Shown here: positions 25,342 through 33,858 of the stretch, in pieces | Position numbering within the stretch: the stretch's first letter is position 1 | Layout of the letters: every line of letters starts with the position of its first letter | Assembly (NCBI GenBank): GCA_017560255.1 | Contig: JAFYOI010000055.1 | Location: 186,001 to 250,000, forward strand | Direction of reading: 5' to 3' | DNA: 64,000 nucleotides | From: Clostridia bacterium | GTDB taxonomy: Bacteria; Bacillota; Clostridia; Oscillospirales; Acutalibacteraceae | Position numbers and translations under genes: made by a program | The notes under the pieces: generated by a model | Database searches by the model: none | Told to the model about the DNA's origin: nothing | Seen by the model: only the letters and a program-made list of their open reading frames with translations

Positions 25342-25925
25342 ACATCGGATTTGCTATGTGCGGTTCATTCTGTACTTTTTCCAAAAGCATCCCACAACTG
25401 GAACTTCTTGTTGAAAAAGGATTTAACGTATACCCAATAATGTCGGAAACTGCCTACAGCACTGATACTCGTTTTGGAGCCGCTCAATACTTTATCGACA
25501 AAATAGAAAGCCTTACTAATAAAAAAATTATTAATTCAATATATTATGCCGAACCAATAGGCCCTAAAAAATTACTTGATATTCTTGTTGTTGCACCTTG
25601 CACCGGTAATACTCTTGCAAAAATCTCGTATGGAATTGCAGACAGTAGCGTAACTATGGCTGTCAAATCACATTTAAGAAACCAAAAGCCGGTGTTGCTT
25701 GCCGTTTCAACAAATGACGCGTTAGGAAATGCCGCAAAAAACATCGGAAGCCTTATGAATTTCAAAAATGTATATTTTGTACCGATGGGACAAGACGATT
25801 ACGTAAACAAACCCAATTCAATTGTAGCGGATTTTGACAGTATTTATCCAGCGATGATGTCCGCACTAGAGGGGAAGCAACATCAGCCGTTGATATTATC
25901 ACCTAAGAAATCGGATCAAACTTGA
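25329..25925 (+). CDS. dpaB: Dipicolinate synthase subunit B
   Basis: A 198-residue flavoprotein-family subunit (SpoVFB type) that works with DpaA to make the spore calcium ligand dipicolinate. The N-terminal IGFAMCGSFCTFSK and the VVAPCTGNTLAKIS and STNDALG segments match the flavin-binding fold. It starts with GTG at 25329, 7 nt after AAGGAGG, inside the end of dpaA, so translation is coupled. It ends in a hairpin terminator shared with the convergent gene. Confidence 0.92.
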   Translation: MENINIGFAMCGSFCTFSKSIPQLELLVEKGFNVYPIMSETAYSTDTRFGAAQYFIDKIESLTNKKIINSIYYAEPIGPKKLLDILVVAPCTGNTLAKISYGIADSSVTMAVKSHLRNQKPVLLAVSTNDALGNAAKNIGSLMNFKNVYFVPMGQDDYVNKPNSIVADFDSIYPAMMSALEGKQHQPLILSPKKSDQT

Positions 25926-25935
25926 ATAAACACGT

Positions 25936-25975
25936 AAAAAATCCGCTATTCCCGATGGAATCAGCGGATTTATAT
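25936..25975. terminator. Bidirectional terminator between dpaB and the convergent gene
   Basis: AAATCCGCT-ATTCC and GGAAT-C-AGCGGATTT (25939-25971) form a 14-bp stem with one bulge and loop CGAT, flanked by A6 on the left and T-rich DNA on the right. Confidence 0.8.
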
Positions 25976-25986
25976 TTTCAGAGTAT

Positions 25987-26859
25987 TTAATCACATTCTT
26001 TGTCGTCCTCATCGTAGGGAAGATTATCATCCTTTTTAAGTCGTCGTCTGAAACACAGACTGATTACAACTGCCACTATAGTAATACTCATCATAACTGT
26101 CATAAGTATCTCATTTTCATAAATTGTTCTTGAATGAGGATCTATAAAAGCGGTTTCTGATTGTGTTATAGATGTTGCGGTAGTAGGTTTAATATCATCA
26201 TTTTCGTCATCCTTTGAATTATTGCTTGATGAAGGTTTCTTGTTTGAGGAAGATCCCGAATGAGATGGATTTTCATGCAGCTGACCATCCACATAACAAT
26301 CATAGGTTTTACTAAAAGAAAAACCATACATATTTTCATAATCAGTAATACCACTCATCATTCCATAGCTGATTTCAAACTGAATGAAATCACCCTTATT
26401 AAACACGTCATACTCCGCAGTGATTGCAAATTCCACACAATATCCTTTTTCATTTTTACTACTTGCACCATCTGCCAAAAGATAGGAATTTTCACTGCAC
26501 AAAACCACGTTGTCCTTAGGTGCAAATACAATATAGATATTATTTTTCTTATAACGAAAATTTATTTTAACAACTAGATTCGCATCATCTGCAATAACAT
26601 CATCAAATAAAACCATTCCATATATTTTATTCTGATAATGTAAAGAACCAATCAAAGCATCATTAACGCCAAAAGAACCGCTTGACAAAACAACACGTTC
26701 GGCATCTATCCACGCACCCTCGTTATCATATCCGTCAATAACAATCTGCGGATTTTCTACAGTAGTCGTAATATCAAAAGCAGAAACGTTAAACGTGAAA
26801 CATATACAACAAATGAGCGCTATAAAAACTGACTGCGCAATTTTAAAACTACTTTTCAT
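25987..26859 (-). CDS. Exported membrane-anchored protein, possible CBM9/DOMON-like domain
   Basis: A 290-residue protein with a signal peptide (residues 8-28, cleavage near VSA-FD) and a single C-terminal span (MTVMMSITIVAVVISLCF) followed by basic then acidic residues, so type I topology is expected. The ectodomain opens with QIVIDGYDNEGAWIDAE, resembling the start of family 9 carbohydrate-binding/DOMON-like beta sandwiches. A Ser/Asn/Asp-rich linker precedes the span. I infer glycan binding or surface sensing, weakly. The start could also be a GTG at 26865, since AAGGA is better spaced from it. Its promoter carries a palindrome in the spacer. Confidence 0.7.
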   Translation of the reverse strand: MKSSFKIAQSVFIALICCICFTFNVSAFDITTTVENPQIVIDGYDNEGAWIDAERVVLSSGSFGVNDALIGSLHYQNKIYGMVLFDDVIADDANLVVKINFRYKKNNIYIVFAPKDNVVLCSENSYLLADGASSKNEKGYCVEFAITAEYDVFNKGDFIQFEISYGMMSGITDYENMYGFSFSKTYDCYVDGQLHENPSHSGSSSNKKPSSSNNSKDDENDDIKPTTATSITQSETAFIDPHSRTIYENEILMTVMMSITIVAVVISLCFRRRLKKDDNLPYDEDDKECD

Positions 26860-26921
26860 TCCCACCCAAATCAATTCCTTATGTCAAAATTCACCATAAA
26901 AAATGTAGCACGCTATGTAAA

Positions 26922-26950
26922 AATATACTACACAGTGTACTACAAATCAA
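26922..26950 (-). promoter_or_regulatory. Promoter with a palindrome in its spacer
   Basis: On the minus strand TTGATT (26945-26950), 17 nt, TATATT (26922-26927). The spacer contains the 11-nt palindrome TACAC-T-GTGTA (26929-26939), flanked by TAG and GTA. This is a classical repressor position. Confidence 0.55.
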
Positions 26951-26957
26951 CATATTT

Positions 26958-28295
26958 TTATTCTTTTGTAAACTTTTCGGCAAATTTCAACAAACGTTCC
27001 CTTTCATTTGCTACTTCTTCATTAATTACACTCTGCAAAGCCAAATTAAGGATTTTACCTATAATTTTTCCTTCTTTAAAACCTAACGCTTTCAAATCAT
27101 TTCCGTTGATATTTAGAGTCCTTAATGAAAGACACGCTCCATCACGTTCAATTTTATCGATTATAGCGTTTAGTCTATCAATATGAGCACATCTTTCAGC
27201 GTGTACATGAGGCGCTTGTGCCAGATTATCGCAGCGCTTTATTATAAGCAAAGTGCGTAAATCGTCAAAAGACAGTTTGGTGAGCAGCCGTTTGACCGCC
27301 TTTTCACTTTCGTCAATCAATCGGTCATGATATTTTACAAACATACAAACCTTTTCTTTTGTAAAATTATCCGATTTAAGACGAGTCAAAACAGTATTTA
27401 CTATTTCCTCGCTCCTTTTTGCGTGACCATAAAAATGACCCGTTCCACTTTCATGCTCGCTATATACATACGGTTTACCAATATCATGAAAAAACAAACT
27501 TAGCCTTATTATTTCATCATACGGCGCGTTATTTACAGCAGTAATCGTATGTTTATAAACATCAAAGCAATGATATGGCGTATTTTGCTCAAAATTGACC
27601 GATTTAAGCATTTCAGGAATAAGAACACCTACTACATCATAATACTCCAAAAGCACGTTATAGGCGTTTTTACCGCATATCAACTTCTTAAATTCAATCC
27701 ATATTCTTTCTACGGAAACGTTTAAAATCAAATTTTTATTTCTGTGAATACTATCCGACGTTGCTTTTGAAATATCGAAACCAAGTACGGAAGAAAATCT
27801 TAATGCTCTTAAAATCCTCAACGCATCTTCTCCAAAGCGTTTATCGGCATCACCGACACAATTAATAACACCTTTTTCAATATCATTTCTACCAGAAAAA
27901 AGGTCAACAAAACCCTTATCTAAGTTATAAGCAATTGCATTTACTGTAAAATCCCTACGCTTCAAGTCGTCTTCAATACTGTTGGAAAACTCCACGGATT
28001 CCGGTCTGCGATTATCGTTATACTCACCATCAATACGGTAAGTTGTTATTTCTATATTTTCACCATCAATAACCAACGTAATCGTGCCGTGTTGTAATCC
28101 GGTTTCTATTATTTTTTCATTTTTGAAGCATTCCTTAACTTGTAAAGGGAGAGCGCTTGTCGTGATATCATAGTCATTCGGAGTCTTTCCCATAAGTAAA
28201 TCACGGACACAACCACCAACAATATACGCTTCATAGCCGGCCGCGTTCAAAGTGGATAAAACCCATTCTATTTTATCAGGAAGAGTAAATCTCAT
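26958..28295 (-). CDS. cca: CCA tRNA nucleotidyltransferase
   Basis: A 445-residue class II nucleotidyltransferase that builds or repairs the 3' CCA of tRNAs. The N-terminal catalytic core has YIVGGCVRDLLMG and the metal-binding NDYDI; RRDFTVNAIAYN and RFGEDALRILRALRF follow. An HD domain (FFHDIGKP) lies near residue 270, with HDRL further on. HD-containing versions occur in both CCA and poly(A) enzymes, but the single-copy context favours CCA. It follows trmK with a 3-nt gap in a leftward unit with trmK and the DUF1858 gene. Confidence 0.93.
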   Translation of the reverse strand: MRFTLPDKIEWVLSTLNAAGYEAYIVGGCVRDLLMGKTPNDYDITTSALPLQVKECFKNEKIIETGLQHGTITLVIDGENIEITTYRIDGEYNDNRRPESVEFSNSIEDDLKRRDFTVNAIAYNLDKGFVDLFSGRNDIEKGVINCVGDADKRFGEDALRILRALRFSSVLGFDISKATSDSIHRNKNLILNVSVERIWIEFKKLICGKNAYNVLLEYYDVVGVLIPEMLKSVNFEQNTPYHCFDVYKHTITAVNNAPYDEIIRLSLFFHDIGKPYVYSEHESGTGHFYGHAKRSEEIVNTVLTRLKSDNFTKEKVCMFVKYHDRLIDESEKAVKRLLTKLSFDDLRTLLIIKRCDNLAQAPHVHAERCAHIDRLNAIIDKIERDGACLSLRTLNINGNDLKALGFKEGKIIGKILNLALQSVINEEVANERERLLKFAEKFTKE

Positions 28296-28298
28296 ACC

Positions 28299-28991
28299 CT
28301 AATTCCCTTCTAACATCAATAAAATTTGGTTTGACAAGTCATAATACTTTACAGATTTTTCTTTCATATCGTCTGATTTTTCCATACCTTCTGCAATCTT
28401 TTTTATAACAGAAGCCTGATTTAAAATATATCGTTTTGATGCTTCATTATTGTTGGAAACAACCTTGCCAACATGCAAAAAAACTTCGTCATATTCAATT
28501 TGTTTTCCAACATAATTAGACGAAATTATCGTGTAAAGTCTTTCGCCTTCACACGCTATCTTTTCTTCGACTATATCAAATCCATTATCACACAGATATT
28601 TTCTCAATTCATTTACTCTTGTCATTGGCTGTAAAAGTAAATGCTTGTCAGTATTTTTAAGCCATTTTGCATTATTAATAATTTCCGAAATCAACTCGCC
28701 GCCCATTCCGGCTATTATAACGTCGTCAACCTGCGTACCATCAACGTCGTCAAGTCCCGCACACTGAATAAGTTTAATTACATCCTCACACTGATGCGCC
28801 TTGACGTTGTTTTGCGCATTTTTTATAGGACCTTCGTTTATATCACTTGCTGTTGCGAAAGTCGCTATTCCCTTCGTAACTAAATACAACGGCAAAAAGG
28901 CGTGGTCGGTGCCTACGTCAGCAACTCTCACGCCCCTACGAACCATATCCGCTATTGTTTTTAACCTCGGAGAAAGTTCAATGTTTTTCAT
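28299..28991 (-). CDS. trmK: tRNA (adenine22-N1)-methyltransferase TrmK
   Basis: A 230-residue class I SAM-dependent methyltransferase that makes m1A22 in tRNA. It begins LSPRLKTIADMV, then the SAM motif VADVGTDHAFLPLYL, SDINEGP and the catalytic-region IAGMGGELI; LLLQPMTRVNELRKYL is diagnostic for the family. A helical C-terminus completes it. It sits just upstream of cca, grouping two tRNA-processing enzymes. Confidence 0.92.
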   Translation of the reverse strand: MKNIELSPRLKTIADMVRRGVRVADVGTDHAFLPLYLVTKGIATFATASDINEGPIKNAQNNVKAHQCEDVIKLIQCAGLDDVDGTQVDDVIIAGMGGELISEIINNAKWLKNTDKHLLLQPMTRVNELRKYLCDNGFDIVEEKIACEGERLYTIISSNYVGKQIEYDEVFLHVGKVVSNNNEASKRYILNQASVIKKIAEGMEKSDDMKEKSVKYYDLSNQILLMLEGN

Positions 28992-28992
28992 T

Positions 28993-29190
28993 TTATTTGC
29001 TCAAATGTTCGTTGATGCGTGCAATCAAATCATCAACAGAAACACCATGTACTCTGCAAGCCTGCTCAATTGTTTCATTTCTTGCTGACGGACAACCCAG
29101 GCAATGCATTCCCATCTCTAAGAAATATACCGAAGTTTCTCTGTTAAAATCTAAAATATCGCCTATTTTTGTTTCTCTTGTAACAACCAT
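28993..29190 (-). CDS. DUF1858 domain protein
   Basis: A 65-residue protein that is all one DUF1858 domain, a fold found alone or fused to redox and hybrid-cluster proteins. CLGC at residues 30-33 could form a redox disulphide or bind metal; RNETIEQACRVHGV follows. It starts the unit with trmK and cca, with its stop codon ending 1 nt before the trmK start. Its function is not known; a redox role is inference. Confidence 0.85.
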   Translation of the reverse strand: MVVTRETKIGDILDFNRETSVYFLEMGMHCLGCPSARNETIEQACRVHGVSVDDLIARINEHLSK

Positions 29191-29208
29191 AGTTATTCTC
29201 CTTTACTG

Positions 29209-30429
29209 TTAAATAATTTTCTTTATAGCGTCAAGATATCTCATAGAAATGTCATTTGGATGGAAGTTTTCAATAAGATAATCGTAGCCGCTCTTGCCCA
29301 TTTTTAATCTTCGTTCTTCATTATTCATCAATTCGGTGATAATGCGAACCATTTCCTGCGGTGAATCGGGTTTACAATAAACTCCGCATTCAGCGTTATC
29401 AATAAGTTCCCTACAAGCGCCGTCCGCCGTATGCACAATAGGTTTTTTACAAGCCATATAGGTAAAAATCTTCGACGGATAAACCGCTTTCATACTCTCG
29501 TTTGCAAGTAACGGAGTTGTGCAAACGTCGCACATACGGACATATCTAAGAACATCGCTCCTTGAAAGGTTCTGTACAAAAATAATATTTGTCAATCCTT
29601 TCTTCTGCGCATGATCAACTATTTCGGCCTTTTTATATCCTGCGCCGCCGAGTATAAAATGAACGTTACTGCCACTTTTCATAAAAACTTCAGCAACGTC
29701 AATCAGTTGCAATAAATTCGAGGCATGTCCGTGATTGCCAAAATATCCGACAACAAACTTGTCCTCAAGCCCTAACTCCCGCTTATACTGCAGAGTTTCT
29801 TCCGTAGAATAATCTCCAATATCACAGGAGAAATTTGGCACGTAGACAATCTTTTCATCGTCAATTCCGTTTTGCTTCATATAATCGACAAATCTTGGAG
29901 TTACTACAGAAATGAGAGAAGCCTTATTGTATGCACGACGCTCAAGACGATAACTATATTTTATAGCCAATTTATTATTTAAAAAACCCATATCAACGGC
30001 GCATTTAGGCCATAAATCGCGGACATCAAAGACCAGCGGTTTTCTTTTGAAAAACCTAAGCCACAGTCCTGTTGATGCGGTTGTAAGTGGTGGCGATGAT
30101 GCAAGAATAACATCAACGTCACGCTCAAAAAGCCCAACCAAAAAAGAATACACAGAAAAACTGACGTAAGAAATCATTCGACTGAGAAAATTTCCCTTGT
30201 TTCCTCCAAGAGGCATAACTCTCTTTACTTTAAGTTTACCGTAATTTTCATCCTGTGGGAATTCTTCTTCACTGCCAGACTCTATCTTCATTCCAAATTG
30301 ACTACGTTTACTACAAACAACAGTACAGTCAACACCCGCTTCAAGCCATTTTGAAACAAGTTGATTGAATCTATTGACTCCGCCGTAATTTTTTGGCAGA
30401 TAGTATTGATAAAATATCAGAATCTTCAT
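29209..30429 (-). CDS. Glycosyltransferase family 4 (WbuB-like)
   Basis: A 406-residue GT-B transferase. The N-terminus MKILIFYQYYLPKNYGGVNR is the acceptor-side fold; VFDVRDLWPKCAVDMG is the mark of WbuB/WcaI-like enzymes that add sugars to surface glycans; FGNHGHASNL and ACKKPIVHTADGACRELID (donor site, with the E of the EX7E-like pair) follow. The start at 30429 gives the canonical N-terminus; an in-frame TTG lies 15 nt upstream. It follows smpB by 19 nt with no terminator between, so it is probably co-transcribed with it. Confidence 0.88.
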   Translation of the reverse strand: MKILIFYQYYLPKNYGGVNRFNQLVSKWLEAGVDCTVVCSKRSQFGMKIESGSEEEFPQDENYGKLKVKRVMPLGGNKGNFLSRMISYVSFSVYSFLVGLFERDVDVILASSPPLTTASTGLWLRFFKRKPLVFDVRDLWPKCAVDMGFLNNKLAIKYSYRLERRAYNKASLISVVTPRFVDYMKQNGIDDEKIVYVPNFSCDIGDYSTEETLQYKRELGLEDKFVVGYFGNHGHASNLLQLIDVAEVFMKSGSNVHFILGGAGYKKAEIVDHAQKKGLTNIIFVQNLSRSDVLRYVRMCDVCTTPLLANESMKAVYPSKIFTYMACKKPIVHTADGACRELIDNAECGVYCKPDSPQEMVRIITELMNNEERRLKMGKSGYDYLIENFHPNDISMRYLDAIKKII

Positions 30430-30448
30430 CTTACGACTAAGCAAAAAA

Positions 30449-30916
30449 TTATTGCTTCAAACGTTCCTTCATAGTACGTTCAATCTCTCTGTCAGCAGCC
30501 TTTCTTGCCATATCCTCTCTCTTGTCATAATTCTTCTTACCTTTACAGACTCCAAGTTCAACTTTTACTCTTGAACCGGTGAAATATAATTTGAGAGGAA
30601 TGAGAGTATACCCCTCCTGTTTCACTTTTCCGTAAAGATTGAGTATTTCCCTTTTGTGAAGAAGAAGTCTTCGCACCCTTAATGGATCTTTGTTAAAAAT
30701 ATTGCCCTGTTCATACGCGCTGATATGAATACCGTTGGCAAACATTTCCCCTCCAACTACGTTGCACCAGGAATCTTTTAAATTAACTTTTCCCTGTCGA
30801 AGAGATTTAACCTCGGTACCGCACAGTTCAATACCGGCTTCCAAAGAATCGATTATAAAGTAATCGTGGTATGCTTTTTTGTTTTGAGCAATAATTTTAA
30901 CTGATTGTTTAGCCAA
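30449..30916 (-). CDS. smpB: SsrA-binding protein SmpB
   Basis: A 155-residue partner of tmRNA in rescue of stalled ribosomes. The family starts with [20 protein letters not shown] and has [20 protein letters not shown], then [20 protein letters not shown] and a basic C-terminal helix ([15 protein letters not shown]). The start is taken as the TTG at 30916, which has AAGGAG 8 nt upstream and gives the usual MAKQ N-terminus; a GTG 9 nt earlier overlaps the ribosome site. No tmRNA gene is in the window. Confidence 0.95.
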   Translation of the reverse strand: MAKQSVKIIAQNKKAYHDYFIIDSLEAGIELCGTEVKSLRQGKVNLKDSWCNVVGGEMFANGIHISAYEQGNIFNKDPLRVRRLLLHKREILNLYGKVKQEGYTLIPLKLYFTGSRVKVELGVCKGKKNYDKREDMARKAADREIERTMKERLKQ

Positions 30917-30935
30917 AATAATCACTCCTTATTAA

Positions 30936-31535
30936 CTAAATTTCATTTCTACCGAACAACGCCCTTGAAAGAGTTGCTGAGTCGGCATATTCCAATTCTC
31001 CGCCAACGGGAACACCATAAGCAAGGCGAGTAATCTTTATACCGAGTGGTTTCAACAACTTGGAAATATAAACGGCGGTCATCTCACCTTCAACGGTGGG
31101 ATTTGTTGCCATTATAATCTCTTTTACATTTTCACCGTTTAAACGATATAAAAGTTCCTTTATGGTAAGTTGTTCGGGACCGATTGAATCGATTGGTGAT
31201 ATCACGCCGTGAAGCACGTGATACAAACCATTGAATTCGTGAGTTTTCTCAATAGCGAGCATAGTTGTAGCATCTTCAACCACACATATAACCGACTCGT
31301 CACGTGACTTGTCCGTGCATACGGTACAAACATCACAATCAGTTATATTCTGGCATATTTTACACCTGTGAATTTTTTTACACGCTTCTAAAATAGCCTG
31401 AGAAAATTCGTTTGACTGTTCCTGCGGCAAACTGAGAACATAAAAAGCCATACGTTGAGCGGTCTTTCTGCCTATACCGGGCATACGCTCAAAATGCTCA
31501 ATAAGTTTGGACAGTGCCGGAACCTCGTAAGACAT
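30936..31535 (-). CDS. recR: Recombination protein RecR
   Basis: A 199-residue protein of the RecFOR recombinational-repair pathway. It has the helix-hairpin-helix MPGIGRKTAQRMAFY, a four-cysteine zinc finger (CKICQNITDCDVCTVC) and a Toprim domain with VVEDATTMLAIE and MATNPTVEGEMTAVY. The length matches the family. Its start codon overlaps the ebfC stop by one base, part of the dnaX-ebfC-recR block. Confidence 0.97.
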   Translation of the reverse strand: MSYEVPALSKLIEHFERMPGIGRKTAQRMAFYVLSLPQEQSNEFSQAILEACKKIHRCKICQNITDCDVCTVCTDKSRDESVICVVEDATTMLAIEKTHEFNGLYHVLHGVISPIDSIGPEQLTIKELLYRLNGENVKEIIMATNPTVEGEMTAVYISKLLKPLGIKITRLAYGVPVGGELEYADSATLSRALFGRNEI

Positions 31536-31885
31536 CAGAATAATCCCGGAATATTAAACCCTCCGGACACCTTTCCCATCTCCTGCTCTGCATCCTCATC
31601 GATTTTACGCATTACTTCATTTATTGCTCCCATAAGCAAATCGCCGAGCATCTCCACGTCGTCGGGATCGACAACTTCGGGCTTGATGTTGATAGCAGTA
31701 ACCTGATGTTTACCGTTAGCGGTAACTTCAACAGCGCCACCGCCCACAGAAACGGAATACTCCTTCTCATCAAGGGATTTACGGATATTATCCATATCCT
31801 CCTGCATTTTCTGAGCCTGCTTAATCATAGCGTTCATATTGGTAGCGCCGCCGCCACCGTAACCCTGCGGTAATCTTGCTTTCAT
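31535..31885 (-). CDS. ebfC: Nucleoid-associated protein, YbaB/EbfC family
   Basis: A 116-residue DNA-binding protein of the YbaB family. A Gly-rich N-terminus is followed by MIKQAQKMQEDMDNI, VEVTANGKHQVTAINIKPEVVDP and DLLMGAINEVMRKI, which cover the dimeric alpha/beta core. AAAGGAG precedes the ATG. It lies 17 nt after dnaX and overlaps recR by one base, the conserved order in Firmicutes. Confidence 0.95.
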   Translation of the reverse strand: MKARLPQGYGGGGATNMNAMIKQAQKMQEDMDNIRKSLDEKEYSVSVGGGAVEVTANGKHQVTAINIKPEVVDPDDVEMLGDLLMGAINEVMRKIDEDAEQEMGKVSGGFNIPGLF

Positions 31886-31902
31886 AATAAACTACTCCTT
31901 TT

Positions 31903-33561
31903 CTATTTAAACTTTACATCGAATCCGATTTTTTTTGCATTATTGACAAATCCACTCAAAGGGTCAACAGGCTGAGTAGGCTGACTCGGGGGATCGTCAG
32001 ATGTATTTTTGCATATGCCAATCTTGTATCTGACGCGGCAAACCTGATAAACAGAATCCACTATAAATGAAACAAGGTTGTTTTTCTTGATATAATCCCT
32101 GAACGACGGATTGGCAACGTCTATCAAAAGGTATTCTCCTCTGATATACGCTTTTGAACTAACCATAACTGCAAAAAGCGCTTTATTCACTTTCTTTATT
32201 TCTTCAAGCACTTCGGGCCAATTATCAAACGGTATATTCTCCGTATTGTTAACATCCGTTTTCGGTTTTTCGGCGGTCTCCGTTTCCGTACCATCAACAC
32301 ATGGCGGTGTTGTCGTTTCTTTTATGGGTTCAACAGGTGTTTCCTGAGAAACAGTACTTGGAGTTTCTACATTATTCGTATTGGTCTCTGCTACAACTTG
32401 AGGTGTAACATTGGAAATCGTACCTCTTGAACGTTCAAGATTTTCAATTCTTGAAATTACTGCCGAAATATCTGTACTGAAATTGGGTTTAGAAAGCGTT
32501 ATGAAAAGCACTTCCATATCAACACGTCTGTTGAGACTGAACTTAAGTTTATCCTGCGTTTGTCTGATCTTATCAATAAAATACAACAACTGCGATGCGG
32601 TAAACTTAGATGCCAACGCGCGATACCTTTCAATTTCATCAACAGTACAAGCGATAAGTGTCTGTGGTTCCTTGGAGACTTTGCAAATCATACAATTTCT
32701 GAAATGATTACATAGTTCAGCGCAAAGCCTCTCCATATCCATTGAGCGACTATACAAAGCATCGATACAAGAAAGTAACGCTTGAGTATCTTCTGCATAT
32801 ATTGCATTTGAAATCTCAAACAAGTGTTCTTCCCCAATAAGTCCAACCGTCTCCGAAACCGAGCGCACGGTTATATCTTCGCTCTTGCCTGCGCATTGGT
32901 CAAGAATTGACAAAGCATCTCTCATAGCGCCATCTGCAAGACGGGCAATAAGTAATGCTGCAGCATCATCAATATTAAACTTCTCTTGTTCGCATACATA
33001 CTTAAGTCTACGCGAAATATCATCAGATGTTATGCGGTTGAAATCAAAGCGCTGACACCTGCTCAGAATTGTTGCGGGAACTTTATGCGCTTCTGTTGTA
33101 GCAAGAATAAAAATAACGTGAGCAGGAGGTTCTTCAAGCGTTTTAAGCAAAGCATTATATGCTCCGGTTGTGAGCATATGAACCTCATCGATAATATAAA
33201 CTCTGTATTTTGCTTTAATTGGGGTGTAATTTACTTCCTCCCTGAGATCACGTATATTATCAACGCGATTATTGCTGGCAGCGTCAATTTCTACAACGTC
33301 AACAATCGACCCGTTATCAATCCCTTGGCAAATCTCACACTCGTTACAAGGATTCCCATCGTGAAGATTAAGACAGTTTACCGCCTTTGCAAGCACTTTT
33401 GCGCAACTGGTCTTTCCCGTACCTCTTGAGCCGATAAAAAGATATGCATGTGACAAACGAGAAGAGGTAATCTCGTTTTTTAGAGTAACGGTAACCTGAT
33501 CCTGCCCGACTATATCGGAAAACAGTTTAGGTCTCCATTTTCTGTAAAGCACTCTGTACAC
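31903..33561 (-). CDS. dnaX: DNA polymerase III subunit gamma/tau
   Basis: A 552-residue clamp-loader ATPase. The start YRVLYRKWRPKLFSDIVGQ, Walker A GSRGTGKT, the zinc-binding cysteines (CNECEIC preceded by CLNLHDGNPC), DEVHMLT and the sensor region SRCQRFDF are typical. After about residue 360 comes a low-complexity Thr/Glu linker and then a C-terminal tau-like domain (residues 430-552). I see no obvious slippery A run for a gamma frameshift. The SRP RNA gene lies immediately upstream, as in Bacillus. Confidence 0.96.
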   Translation of the reverse strand: MYRVLYRKWRPKLFSDIVGQDQVTVTLKNEITSSRLSHAYLFIGSRGTGKTSCAKVLAKAVNCLNLHDGNPCNECEICQGIDNGSIVDVVEIDAASNNRVDNIRDLREEVNYTPIKAKYRVYIIDEVHMLTTGAYNALLKTLEEPPAHVIFILATTEAHKVPATILSRCQRFDFNRITSDDISRRLKYVCEQEKFNIDDAAALLIARLADGAMRDALSILDQCAGKSEDITVRSVSETVGLIGEEHLFEISNAIYAEDTQALLSCIDALYSRSMDMERLCAELCNHFRNCMICKVSKEPQTLIACTVDEIERYRALASKFTASQLLYFIDKIRQTQDKLKFSLNRRVDMEVLFITLSKPNFSTDISAVISRIENLERSRGTISNVTPQVVAETNTNNVETPSTVSQETPVEPIKETTTPPCVDGTETETAEKPKTDVNNTENIPFDNWPEVLEEIKKVNKALFAVMVSSKAYIRGEYLLIDVANPSFRDYIKKNNLVSFIVDSVYQVCRVRYKIGICKNTSDDPPSQPTQPVDPLSGFVNNAKKIGFDVKFK

Positions 33562-33585
33562 AACAGTTCATCCTTTCTGTAAAAT

Positions 33586-33753
33586 AAAAATCCGACAACA
33601 CATCGTAGTCTCGGTCATGCAACGCATAGGCTTGCTGTGGCGCATGATGCTGGCTGCTTAATGCTGCTCGGTTCCCCGCCTGACATGGTTCACAGTGCCT
33701 CATCGCACAGGACCCACACGGTGCATGACCGAAACTACGATTATGTCATCGGA
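33586..33753 (-). ncRNA. ffs: Signal recognition particle RNA
   Basis: On the minus strand this segment folds into one long hairpin whose outer arms pair TCGGTCATGCA with TGCATGACCGA. The apex carries GTCAGG, a CGG-GGAA-CCG tetraloop hairpin and AGCAGC, the SRP54-binding domain IV. The closing stem is CGG/CCG instead of the more common UCC/GGA, a compensated change. It ends in TCGGATTTTT, which acts as terminator. About 168 nt is too short for a full Alu domain of the Bacillus type. Its place next to dnaX is the same as in Bacillus. No promoter is convincing. Confidence 0.88.
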
Positions 33754-33858
33754 CAACAATCAAATATAAAATTGTATCATCTAAAATAATGTCTTTAATT
33801 ATTATAACCCTAAAACAATATTTTGGCAATACATTTATTTGATATTTATAAAAAATAA

